A stretch of 64,000 bases of DNA, from assembly GCF_040703125.1 (NCBI RefSeq), contig NZ_CP160035.1, forward strand, positions 2,321,001 through 2,385,000, read 5' to 3'. The translations under genes were made by a program, and so were the position numbers. The notes beneath the pieces were generated by a model that worked only from the letters and a program-made list of their open reading frames with translations, was not told the origin of the DNA and searched no databases. Numbering within the stretch: position 1 is the stretch's first letter; every line of letters begins with the position of its first letter. This DNA is from Flavobacterium ovatum (GTDB taxonomy: Bacteria > Bacteroidota > Bacteroidia > Flavobacteriales > Flavobacteriaceae). This document shows positions 39,616-47,662 of the stretch, in pieces.

Positions 39616-40332
39616 TCACCCTCTAAAATGTATTTTTATTTTTTCTGTCGAAAGGTTTTCTTTTTCTAATTCTTTAAACGAATACCCTAGTTTTTCAATA
39701 GTAGTCGTTCCGTTTACAAAATGCTGAATGTAATAATTGCCTACGTATCCTGCTTTTTCCAAATAAAGAATCATTCGATGAATATCTTCTTTTTTAAGTA
39801 AATCAGAATGTACGGTAGTTCGAACTTCAAACGGCAACTGACTTTCGAGCAATAAATGTAGTGACTTTTCGAAAGGGATAAAAAGATTCGATTGTGTTAT
39901 TTTTTCAAAATTATCTGGCATCGCCTTAAAATCAAGAGCAACATAGTCAATCAACTCTTTTTTGATTAATTCCTCAAGTACTTTGGGTTGTGAACCATTG
40001 GTATCTATTTTGACCAGAAAGCCCATTTTTTTGACTTCTTCAATAAACAAAATACTCTTTTTGTGAAGTAAACATTCGCCTCCGCTAAAGACTACGGCAT
40101 CTAGTAATTGTTTCCTGCTGTTCAAGAATTCTAATATTTTTTCGAAAGAAATACTTCCTTTACCAAAAACAATTTCGGGATTATAGCAATACAAACACCG
40201 CATATTACAGCCTGCAAACCAAAGAATGCAAGCTGATTTATGTGGGTAATCTAATAAGGTAAATGGAGTGATGCTATAAATTGGTTTAGCAACATTTTCT
40301 TTCTGTAAAATGGGTACGTTGTTTGTGTTCAC
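39616..40332 (-). CDS. nrdG: Anaerobic ribonucleotide reductase activase (radical SAM)
   Basis: A 238-residue radical-SAM enzyme with the cluster motif C42-x3-C46-x2-C49 (FAGCNMRCLYCY), the GGE-type motif VVFSGGECLLH and a glycine-rich SAM site. It is of the longer NrdG2-like type. It generates the glycyl radical on NrdD. Translation starts at GTG (40330-40332) inside the upstream 55-codon glycyl-radical ORF, a 47-base overlap that suggests coupled synthesis of activase and radical peptide. Confidence 0.88.
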   Translation of the reverse strand: MNTNNVPILQKENVAKPIYSITPFTLLDYPHKSACILWFAGCNMRCLYCYNPEIVFGKGSISFEKILEFLNSRKQLLDAVVFSGGECLLHKKSILFIEEVKKMGFLVKIDTNGSQPKVLEELIKKELIDYVALDFKAMPDNFEKITQSNLFIPFEKSLHLLLESQLPFEVRTTVHSDLLKKEDIHRMILYLEKAGYVGNYYIQHFVNGTTTIEKLGYSFKELEKENLSTEKIKIHFRG

Positions 40333-40453
40333 CTTTTTTTCCTATGTTAAAACTTTCTACTGGTCTGTGATACCCCATTACACGAGTATATACCAGGCAT
40401 TTTGTTCTCAATTTTTGATTTTCTTCTAGAATTTGATGTGCTGTTGTTTTCAT
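40286..40453 (-). CDS. Separate glycyl-radical peptide of class III ribonucleotide reductase
   Basis: A 55-residue ORF with an ATG start (40451-40453). After a short amphipathic helix (MKTTAHQILEENQKLRTKC) it carries YTRVMGYHRPVESFNIGKK and GEHKQRTHF, which corresponds to the C-terminal glycyl-radical loop of NrdD (RVxGY...N.GK..E...R; candidate radical G27). The main NrdD upstream ends before this loop. The ORF overlaps nrdG by 47 bases. It therefore looks like a split-off radical domain acting in trans, comparable in principle to GrcA/YfiD for pyruvate formate-lyase. Confidence 0.75.
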   Translation of the reverse strand: MKTTAHQILEENQKLRTKCLVYTRVMGYHRPVESFNIGKKGEHKQRTHFTERKCC

Positions 40454-40454
40454 G

Positions 40455-40635
40455 GTTTTTTGTTTAAAAGTTTAACTGGTTATTTGTTTAAAGGTTTAGA
40501 GTTTAAAATTGTTTAGAGGTTAATTGTTTTAACAGTTTAGTGTCTAAATTGTTTAAAGTTTTAGATTATTGATGTAATAAGATTTCAAATTTGTAGTTCA
40601 CCATTAACCAGTTCACCAGTTAAACTTTTAACCCC
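40455..40635. repeat. GTTTAA-rich low-complexity spacer splitting nrdD from its radical ORF
   Basis: About 180 bases made of recurring GTTTAA/GTTTAG/TTAAC units (for example TTTAAAGGTTTAGAGTTTAAAA and AGTTAAACTTTTAAC). Stops occur in all frames toward the radical ORF. It appears inserted exactly between the zinc site and the glycyl-radical loop of NrdD. Confidence 0.55.
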
Positions 40636-42741
40636 TTAAATCTTTAAACTTTTCTCTTTCTCTTCAATCAATATTTCATCACATTTTGGGCAATATTCAT
40701 GTTCGCCATTCAAATAACCGTGTACGGGACAAACGCTAAATACGGGAGTCACCGTGATATAAGGCAATTTGAAATTGGAGATTACTTTTTTGACAAACTG
40801 CTTGCATGCTTCTGGTGAACTGATTTTCTCACTCATATAAAGATGAAGCACCGTTCCGCCAGTGTATTTGCATTGCAATTGGTCTTGCAACAATAAAGCT
40901 TCAAACGGGTCTTGCGTAAAATCTACCGGAATTTGGGAGCTGTTGGTATAATAAATATTCTCTTCTTGACCCGCTTGAATGATGTCTGCATATCGTTTTT
41001 TGTCTTCTTTAGCAAAACGATAGGTTGTCCCTTCGGCAGGAGTTGCTTCTAGATTATAAAGATTTCCCGTTTCTTCTTGAAATTCTTTCATTCGGTTTCG
41101 AATGTGGTCCAGGATTTCGGCAGCGAATTCTATTCCAGTGTCGGAGGCAATAGTGTCTTCATTGTTCGTAAAATTCTGAATCATTTCGTTCATTCCGTTT
41201 ACACCAATGGTCGAAAAGTGATTTCTGAAATGTTGCAAATACCGCTTGGTGTACGGATACAATCCACGGTCATACATTTCTTGAACGAACACTCTCTTTT
41301 TCTCCAAAGTCGCTTTTGCAATGTATAAAAGATGGTCTAGTTGTTTGAATAATTCGAACTTATCACCTTTGTATAAATAACCCAAACGAGCCATGTTTAC
41401 GGTTACGACACCAATACTTCCGGTCATTTCGGCACTACCAAACAAGCCGTTTCCACGTTTCAGTAACTCCCTTAAATCCAGTTGCAAACGACAACACATA
41501 CTGCGAACCGCATTGGGTTTGTAAGCGTTTTCGTTTTCAATTTGGTTGCCGTTTTCATCCAAAACATATTGACTGCCAATAAAATTTTGAAAATAAGACG
41601 AACCAATTTTGGCGGTGTTTTCAAACAACAATTCGGTGTTTTCTCCATCCCAATCAAATTCTTCGGTAATATTCACCGTCGGAATCGGGAAGGTAAAAGG
41701 TTGTCCGTTGGCATCACCTTCGGTCATTACGGTATAATAGGCTTTGTTGATAAGATTCATTTCTTTCTGGAAATGTTCATATCTCAAATCGGTTAATTTT
41801 TCGACACCTCTTTCATTGGCACGTACCAAAAGGTCATATTTAAAATTACTTTCGAAAAAATGCAAATCATTTTTGGTCGGAATCTGAGTTTTCAAATCTT
41901 CGGGAACCACCCAGTCCAAAGTAATATTCGTAAAAGGCGATTGTCCCCAACGAGCAGGAACATTCAAATTATAGACAAAACTACGAACGGCTTTCAGTAC
42001 ATCATCAAAGGACAAATCGTCTGCAAAGACGTAAGGAGCTAAATAGGTATCAAACGAACTAAAGGCTTGCGCACCTGCCCATTCGCTTTGCAAAATTCCA
42101 AGAAAATTGGCCATTTGTCCCAGAGCTTCTCTAAAATGAGAAGGAGCTTTGCTCTCCACACGTCCTCGAACTCCGTTGAAACCGTCGTTCAGCAAAACCC
42201 GTAAGCTCCAACCAGCGCAATAACCAGTAAGGCAATCCAAATCATGAATGTGAATGTCTCCATTACGGTGTGCGTAGCCTTCTTCTTTAGTGTATACCTT
42301 GTCCAACCAATAATTAGCTATCACTTTCCCAGCAACATTATTGACTAATCCCGCATTGGAATAGGAGGTATTGGCATTGGCATTGATGCGCCAATCGGTT
42401 TGTTCGATATATTCTTCAATGGTTTGCGTACTATCTACATAAGTAGTGTCGTCGTTCAAACCGTTTACATGTTCTCTTTGAAGTTTGCGAGTATGACGAA
42501 ACAACATAAACGAACGCATCACTTCAAAATAATTATTCTCAAAGAAAGCTTTTTCGATTAAATCCTGGATTTCCTCAACAGCCCAAACTTCTTTGGTTTC
42601 GAGTATTTCATTAACACTATCAAAAATACTTTCCTCAACAACTACAGAGGCACTTTTGAAACTCTTTTCAATAGCATCTTTAATTTTAAAAGACTCAAAC
42701 GGTTCGTATTTTCCATTTCTTTTGATAACGTATTTCTCCAT
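40636..42741 (-). CDS. nrdD: Class III anaerobic ribonucleoside-triphosphate reductase, lacking the glycyl loop
   Basis: A 701-residue protein: ATP-cone (about 1-90, YVIKRNGKYEPFESFKI), the ten-stranded barrel with GYCAGWSLRVLLNDGF and NITLDWVVPEDLK, and a C-terminal zinc site (C671, H674, C684, C687 in CPVHGYLNGEHEYCPKC). It stops 14 residues after the zinc site and has no RVxGY glycyl-radical motif. The missing loop is encoded 183 bases downstream in a 55-codon ORF overlapping nrdG. It reduces NTPs to dNTPs without oxygen. Confidence 0.92.
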   Translation of the reverse strand: MEKYVIKRNGKYEPFESFKIKDAIEKSFKSASVVVEESIFDSVNEILETKEVWAVEEIQDLIEKAFFENNYFEVMRSFMLFRHTRKLQREHVNGLNDDTTYVDSTQTIEEYIEQTDWRINANANTSYSNAGLVNNVAGKVIANYWLDKVYTKEEGYAHRNGDIHIHDLDCLTGYCAGWSLRVLLNDGFNGVRGRVESKAPSHFREALGQMANFLGILQSEWAGAQAFSSFDTYLAPYVFADDLSFDDVLKAVRSFVYNLNVPARWGQSPFTNITLDWVVPEDLKTQIPTKNDLHFFESNFKYDLLVRANERGVEKLTDLRYEHFQKEMNLINKAYYTVMTEGDANGQPFTFPIPTVNITEEFDWDGENTELLFENTAKIGSSYFQNFIGSQYVLDENGNQIENENAYKPNAVRSMCCRLQLDLRELLKRGNGLFGSAEMTGSIGVVTVNMARLGYLYKGDKFELFKQLDHLLYIAKATLEKKRVFVQEMYDRGLYPYTKRYLQHFRNHFSTIGVNGMNEMIQNFTNNEDTIASDTGIEFAAEILDHIRNRMKEFQEETGNLYNLEATPAEGTTYRFAKEDKKRYADIIQAGQEENIYYTNSSQIPVDFTQDPFEALLLQDQLQCKYTGGTVLHLYMSEKISSPEACKQFVKKVISNFKLPYITVTPVFSVCPVHGYLNGEHEYCPKCDEILIEEKEKSLKI

Positions 42742-42944
42742 AGTTGTTGTTTTTTAAGTTGCTAAGTGACTAAGTTTCTGAGTGACTAATTTTTTTTATT
42801 TCTTACCTTAAAAATCAGATTCTTATCTGCTTAATGTTTTGCCTTGTTTTTTAATTTATTGTGTTTTAAACTTAGAAGCTAAGAAACTTAGCATCTCAGC
42901 AACTTTCTTTGATACTTAGCAGCTTAGAAACTTAGCAACTTTCT
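42742..42944. repeat. Repetitive leader of nrdD / tail of ric
   Basis: Repeated CTTAGnAnCTTAGCAACTT-type units (about 42875-42940) and a diverged set at 42755-42790 (GCTAAGTGACTAAG, TGAGTGACTAA). Low-complexity flavobacterial spacer; no gene. Confidence 0.5.
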
Positions 42945-43673
42945 CTACTGTTCTGCAAATTCTTTTTCTAAAGCCACTGCTTTTGGGAACAAAATGTTGT
43001 TTTCCAAATGAATGTGTTTGTGTAAATCTTGTTCAAATTCTTGTAGCATTGCAAAAGTCACTTTGTAGGTATTACAAGCATCAGCTGGCGGAGTGTAATT
43101 GTTGGTCAGTTCTACAATTTTAGCAAAACGGTCTCCTTCTGCTTCGTGCTCTGCCATCATCATCGCAATCGGGTTTTTAACGGTTCCAAAGTGAGGTTGT
43201 GCAATTAATTCATCAGAAATTGATGCGGTAACCATTTTTTTAATAAAAGGAAATAACATCAATTCTTCTTTTTTCATGTGTTGTGTTAGTTCTCCTGCGC
43301 AACCTTTGAAGAGTTCGTTGATTTTAAATAATTCAGGATGACTTGCTCCATGAACTTTACATAATTTATCCAAAAACTGAAGTAATGTTGGTGTTTTTTC
43401 TTCAACATAACGATGGTGTGTTTTTTCGATATAATCAGCTAAAAGATCTAATGGCCATGCATTAAAATCGATTCCAGAATCACTTTTAGTATTCAAAACA
43501 GCTTCAATTTCGATTTGTAAATCTTCTGGTTTTACAGCTTTTTTTTCACAAACTTCTTCTACAGTTCTATTTCCTTTGCAGCAAAAATCAATGCCGTATT
43601 TTGAGAATAAAGCGGCTGTTCTAAAATCTTTTGCTACATATTCTCCAATTGTAATTTTTTCTAAAGTTTCCAT
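42945..43673 (-). CDS. ric: Iron-sulfur cluster repair protein Ric/ScdA/YtfE
   Basis: A 242-residue diiron protein. The N-terminal ScdA_N (DUF542) domain shows YGIDFCCKGNRTVEEVC; the C-terminal hemerythrin domain shows HHRYVEEKTPTLLQFLDK, HMKKEELMLFPFIKKM, MAEHEAEGDRFAKIV and HKHIHLENNILFPKA, supplying the His/Glu diiron ligands. It repairs iron-sulfur centres damaged by NO or peroxide. It is adjacent to nirK and upstream on the strand of nrdD. A GATAAATTTATC palindrome lies 57 bases upstream. Confidence 0.92.
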   Translation of the reverse strand: METLEKITIGEYVAKDFRTAALFSKYGIDFCCKGNRTVEEVCEKKAVKPEDLQIEIEAVLNTKSDSGIDFNAWPLDLLADYIEKTHHRYVEEKTPTLLQFLDKLCKVHGASHPELFKINELFKGCAGELTQHMKKEELMLFPFIKKMVTASISDELIAQPHFGTVKNPIAMMMAEHEAEGDRFAKIVELTNNYTPPADACNTYKVTFAMLQEFEQDLHKHIHLENNILFPKAVALEKEFAEQ

Positions 43674-43726
43674 ATTGTTGTTTTTATATTTATTTGAATA
43701 AGCAAATTTAGTAATTATTTTTAATA

Positions 43727-43744
43727 AAAGATAAATTTATCCTT
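43727..43744. promoter_or_regulatory. GATAAATTTATC palindrome upstream of ric
   Basis: A perfect 12-bp palindrome at 43730-43741 with partial symmetry beyond it (AAG...CTT). The form resembles Rrf2/NsrR-type operators, and an Rrf2 gene with cluster cysteines lies 6 kb away. A related imperfect GATAAATTATGG occurs at about 39059, upstream of the oxidase-like gene. Confidence 0.4.
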
Positions 43745-44012
43745 AATTAAATTATTTTTTATAATTCACTGTTAGTTAGTATGTTGTTGCTTTTTGTATT
43801 ATGTTTTTTGAATTTCTACTATTAGGAGTGTAGTGACCTTGCTAAAATTATTTTTACTAGAAATCATGCCTTTTACTTAGTCTTAAATTCATTTTTGAAG
43901 TGGAGAGTATTCAAATAGTTCAGATTTGGGTACGAATATTAGACCTTTTTTTATTTACTTGCTTCAAGTCGATTTTGGTTTAAATAATCAATCTTAAAAA
44001 TAAGTTAAAAAC

Positions 44013-44026
44013 ATGATTTTTATCAT
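44013..44026 (+). promoter_or_regulatory. FNR/Crp-type box upstream of nirK
   Basis: ATGAT-TTTT-ATCAT is an inverted repeat close to the FNR consensus TTGAT-n4-ATCAA. Its centre is 29.5 bases upstream of TACATTTA, the likely -7 element, placing it near -41 relative to the start of transcription, the class II activation position. The same core and the same spacing occur at 51664-51675. Confidence 0.6.
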
Positions 44027-44115
44027 CTTTTGAGTGAAGCTTCTATTGTACATTTACCGAAATAAAAGACAAAAATATCTTTTATTTGAAAGTCGTTATT
44101 TTAAACCATATAAAT

Positions 44116-45576
44116 ATGAAAAACCAATTGAATTTTAGAAAATTCCCGCAAGTATTTGCCTTTGTATTATTTGCTTCTTTGGCATTCTTTTCTTGTAAGA
44201 ACAAGGACGAAAAGGACAAAAATTATGAAAATGTAGAGGTTGAAGGTCAAAAAGAAGCAGAACTTACTTCGCCACCCTTAGTGCCAAAACCAGTAGGCGA
44301 TAGACCAGCAATGAAGTTGGTTGTCAATATGGAAATCCTTGAGCGAGAAGGCGAGATGGTCGATGGAACCAAATACATTTATTGGACTTTTGGAGGAACG
44401 GTACCAGGAAGTTTTATTAGAACCAGAGTTGGTGATGAGATAGAATTCCATTTAAAAAACCATCCAGACAATAAGCTACCGCACAATATCGACTTACATG
44501 CCGTAACAGGACAAGGTGGTGGTGCAGCAGCATCGATCGTAGCTCCAGGACACGAGAAAGTGTTTAATTTTAAGACCTTAAATCCAGGTTTGTATGTGTA
44601 CCATTGTGCAACTGCACCGGTAGGAATGCACATTGCCAACGGAATGTACGGACTGATTTTGGTTGAACCAGAAGGTGGATTACCGCCAGTGGATAAGGAA
44701 TACTACGTGATGCAAGGTGACTTCTATACCAAAGGAAGTTATGGAGAACAAGGAATGCAACCTTTCGACATGAATAAAGCGGTAAAAGAAACGCCAGATT
44801 ACGTTGTATTTAATGGTAAAGTGGGTGCCATTGCTGGTGATAATGCATTAACTGCCAAAGTAGGCGAAACAGTACGTATTTATATGGGTAATGGTGGGCC
44901 GAACTTAGTGTCTTCTTTCCACGTGATTGGGGAAATTTTTGACAAAGTACACGTTGAAGGTGGCGAAACAATTAATAAAAATGTGCAAACTACTTTGATT
45001 CCAGCTGGTGGAGCGGCAATTGTAGAGTTCAAAGTAGATGTTCCTGGAACATTCATCTTGGTTGACCACTCAATCTTTAGAGCATTTAACAAAGGTGCTT
45101 TGGGAATGTTAAAAGTAGAAGGGCCAGAGAATAAAAAATTATTTGCAGGTACAACTCAAGAAGGAATTTATTTACCTGAAGGAGGAACCATTCAAAATAT
45201 GCCTGCACGTAAAAAAGAGGAAGCGCCATCTGTTGCAAAAACGCTACCTGAGCAAATCAAAGCGGGTAAAGGGATTTATGGAACCACTTGTTTTGCTTGC
45301 CACCAATCCGAAGGACAAGGGATTCCAAATGCGTTCCCTCCATTGGCAAAGTCAGACTACTTGAATGCTGACCCAAAACGTGCTATTCATGCGGTAATAA
45401 GAGGATTAAGTGGCGAAATTACAGTTAACGGTAAAAAAATCAATAGTGTAATGCCAAGTCAGAACTTAACCGATGATGAGGTTGCAGATGTATTGACTTA
45501 TGTATACAGCAGCTGGGGAAATAATAAAACAACGGTTACACCAGCAATGGTAAAAGCGGAAAGAAGTAAAAAATAA
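44116..45576 (+). CDS. nirK: Copper nitrite reductase NirK with fused cytochrome c domain
   Basis: A 486-residue exported lipoprotein-like enzyme (LASLAFFSC signal, C27) reducing nitrite to NO. Type 1 copper ligands: H123, C164, H172, M177; type 2: H128, H163, H318; catalytic pair D126 and H269. The short C164-A-T-A-P-V-G-M-H172 loop is typical of class II NirK. A cytochrome c domain (C392-x2-C395-H396) is fused at the C-terminus (about 380-486) as built-in electron donor. The ATG at 44116 replaces a TTG ten codons upstream. Confidence 0.95.
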   Translation: MKNQLNFRKFPQVFAFVLFASLAFFSCKNKDEKDKNYENVEVEGQKEAELTSPPLVPKPVGDRPAMKLVVNMEILEREGEMVDGTKYIYWTFGGTVPGSFIRTRVGDEIEFHLKNHPDNKLPHNIDLHAVTGQGGGAAASIVAPGHEKVFNFKTLNPGLYVYHCATAPVGMHIANGMYGLILVEPEGGLPPVDKEYYVMQGDFYTKGSYGEQGMQPFDMNKAVKETPDYVVFNGKVGAIAGDNALTAKVGETVRIYMGNGGPNLVSSFHVIGEIFDKVHVEGGETINKNVQTTLIPAGGAAIVEFKVDVPGTFILVDHSIFRAFNKGALGMLKVEGPENKKLFAGTTQEGIYLPEGGTIQNMPARKKEEAPSVAKTLPEQIKAGKGIYGTTCFACHQSEGQGIPNAFPPLAKSDYLNADPKRAIHAVIRGLSGEITVNGKKINSVMPSQNLTDDEVADVLTYVYSSWGNNKTTVTPAMVKAERSKK

Positions 45577-45598
45577 ATTCTAAATAAATAATAAAGTC

Positions 45599-45976
45599 AT
45601 GAAAAAGTACATTTTAGGACTTGCAATTTTAGGTTTTGGATTGCAAGGGTATAGTCAAGATGCAAACAAAGGTAAAGCAGTTTATAATAAAACGTGTGTC
45701 GCTTGTCATCAAGCAACGGGAGCTGGAATTCCAGGAGCATTTCCTCCATTGGCAAAATCAGATTACTTAAATACCGATGTAAACCGTGCCATAAAGCAAG
45801 TCATCAAAGGATCTTCGGCTCCTATGACTGTTAACGGTAAAAAGTACACAACACCAATGCCTGCACAAGCTTTGACCGATCAACAAGTAGCAGATGTACT
45901 TACTTATGTATATGCCAATTGGGGTAATAGCAAAAAAGTAATTACAGTTGCCATGGCAAAAGCGCAACGTAAATAA
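45599..45976 (+). CDS. Periplasmic class I cytochrome c, duplicate of the NirK tail
   Basis: A 125-residue protein with signal peptide (LGLAILGFGLQGYSQ) and one haem site (CVACH). It is strongly similar to the NirK C-terminal domain across its length (both have [16 protein letters not shown] and ADVLTYVY). It lies 22 bases after nirK and most likely shuttles electrons to it. It arose by tandem duplication or by fusion of one copy to nirK. Confidence 0.92.
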   Translation: MKKYILGLAILGFGLQGYSQDANKGKAVYNKTCVACHQATGAGIPGAFPPLAKSDYLNTDVNRAIKQVIKGSSAPMTVNGKKYTTPMPAQALTDQQVADVLTYVYANWGNSKKVITVAMAKAQRK

Positions 45977-45978
45977 AA

Positions 45979-46076
45979 TACCATTTTGCCTTTTAATTTA
46001 CCATTTAGAGATTAAGAACCATTAAGCTAAATTTTCTTAATTTCTTAATGGTGAAAAAAACATTTTCAAAATGGTA
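45979..46076 (+). terminator. Nested inverted repeats after the cytochrome c gene
   Basis: The outer arms TACCATTTTG (45979-45988) and CAAAATGGTA (46067-46076) enclose an inner hairpin, ACCATTAAG (46018-46026) with CTTAATGGT (46044-46052). This probably ends or attenuates the nirK transcript. The rest of the spacer to 46233 has a leader-type repeat (ATCTGCGTCATCTGCGTGCA). Confidence 0.5.
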
Positions 46077-46233
46077 AATTTTAAAGGATACAGGTGTAAG
46101 AAATCTATTGAGTTGATTAATTAAAGATTGAAAAAAATCCGTTTTTATCTGCTTAAATCTGCGTCATCTGCGTGCAAATAATCTCGTTGTCCGCATGGCG
46201 GACAATCAAATAACCTAAAACCAAAGCCTCTCC

Positions 46234-47004
46234 ATGTCTTTATTACATAAAATAGCAAGTTTCTTTCTATTGTTTGCATGGGGCATTCTTGGTGCTCAAG
46301 AAGTAAAAATGGTACCTATAAACGGGGGGACTTTTGTTCCCCTTTATGGTGCAACTGCCAAAAAACCTACCAAAGTAGATTCGTTTAAAATGGATGTTTA
46401 TCCTGTTACCAATGTGCAATATCTAGCTTTTGTAAAAAAATATCCAGCCTACAGCCGTTCCAAAATTATTGGTTTGTATGCCGATAAAAGTTATTTAAAT
46501 CAATGGAAAAGCGATTTTGATTATGGTAAAAATAACCTGAGTAACGCACCGATAACCAATGTTTCTTGGTTTGCAGCCAAAAAATATTGTGAGTGTCAAG
46601 GAAAACGTTTGCCGTCTATGGACGAATGGGAATATGTAGGTATGGCCGATGAAAAACGGTCTGATGCCCGTACCAAACAAGAATTCAATAAATTTATTTT
46701 GTCTTGGTACGAAAAACCAAATTCTGCTATTAATGAAGTGGGACACACCTACAAAAATTATTGGGGCGTGTACGACATGCACGGATTGGTGTGGGAATGG
46801 ACATCCGATTTCAATAGCATTTTTCTATCAGGAGAATCCAGGAAAGATAAAGATACCGACAGAAATCTCTTTTGCGGAAGCGGTTCTATCAACGCAACCG
46901 ACTTGATGAACTATGCTGCCTTTATGCGCTACGCTTTTAGAGGAAGTTTGAAAGCAACTTATAGTACCAAAAACTTAGGTTTTAGATGTGCGCAAGACAA
47001 ATAA
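46234..47004 (+). CDS. nirV: NirV-like FGE-sulfatase-domain protein
   Basis: A 256-residue exported protein with a signal peptide (FFLLFAWGILGAQ) and a formylglycine-generating-enzyme/SUMF1 fold: MVPINGGTF, DVYPVTNVQYLAFV, WFAAKKYCECQGKRLPSMDE, GLVWEWTSDF and NLGFRC. NirV proteins of this fold are encoded beside nirK in many denitrifiers and are thought to help NirK maturation; the mechanism is unproven. It is first of a block with the SCO protein and the porin. Confidence 0.82.
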   Translation: MSLLHKIASFFLLFAWGILGAQEVKMVPINGGTFVPLYGATAKKPTKVDSFKMDVYPVTNVQYLAFVKKYPAYSRSKIIGLYADKSYLNQWKSDFDYGKNNLSNAPITNVSWFAAKKYCECQGKRLPSMDEWEYVGMADEKRSDARTKQEFNKFILSWYEKPNSAINEVGHTYKNYWGVYDMHGLVWEWTSDFNSIFLSGESRKDKDTDRNLFCGSGSINATDLMNYAAFMRYAFRGSLKATYSTKNLGFRCAQDK

Positions 47005-47025
47005 ATTTATCCAAAAATCAATACA

Positions 47026-47658
47026 ATGAAATCAATCCTAACATCAAAACGAAATAGCTTTCTTAAAAAAGGAATGGCTGTTTTATTTCTCTTGACAATC
47101 CTTTTCACTTTCGAAAATTGCAAAAAAAAGGAGGCCGAAGTAAAGGAGAAAACCATTTCGGACTTGTCGATTTATAATTTACCATCCAAATGGACCAACC
47201 AAAACGGTCAGGAAATCGAAATGAAACAGTTAAAAGGAAAAGTATTGGTCATGGTCATGATTTATACTTCCTGCAAAGCTGCTTGTCCTCGTTTGGTGGC
47301 AGATATGCGTAATATAGAATCTCGATTGCCAGAGGATATTAAGAAAGATGTAAAGTTGGTTTTAATCAGTATTGACCCAAAAACCGATACTCCAGAACGT
47401 TTAAAAGAGTTTTCAATCGCCAATAAAATGGAAGGAGAACAATGGGAATTCTTGCGTTCTACCGAAGAAAACACTAGAGAGTTTGCAGCAGTGTTGGCTG
47501 TAAATTACAAGAAAATTGCTCCTTTGGATTTCTCTCATTCGAATATTATCAGCGTTTTTAATGCCGAGGGTGAACTTACTTTTCAACAAGAAGGATTGGG
47601 GGTGAATTCAGACAACACTGTACAGAAAATCATTGAAGAAGCTAAAAAAATAAATTAA
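47026..47658 (+). CDS. SCO1/SenC-type copper chaperone
   Basis: A 210-residue membrane-anchored thioredoxin-fold protein. An N-terminal hydrophobic segment (MAVLFLLTILFTF) is followed by the copper site C83-x3-C87 (TSCKAACP) and distal H171 (DFSHSN). SCO proteins deliver copper or reduce thiols at copper sites; next to nirK and nirV it probably loads NirK. Confidence 0.88.
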   Translation: MKSILTSKRNSFLKKGMAVLFLLTILFTFENCKKKEAEVKEKTISDLSIYNLPSKWTNQNGQEIEMKQLKGKVLVMVMIYTSCKAACPRLVADMRNIESRLPEDIKKDVKLVLISIDPKTDTPERLKEFSIANKMEGEQWEFLRSTEENTREFAAVLAVNYKKIAPLDFSHSNIISVFNAEGELTFQQEGLGVNSDNTVQKIIEEAKKIN

Positions 47659-47662
47659 TAAA

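Larger units (their letters stand above)
43674..44115. promoter_or_regulatory. Divergent control region between ric and nirK
   Basis: No gene in these 442 bases. The ric side holds a perfect 12-bp palindrome (43730-43741); the nirK side holds an FNR-like inverted repeat (44013-44026) and a TACATTTA element (44049-44056). Separate entries describe these sites. Confidence 0.6.
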
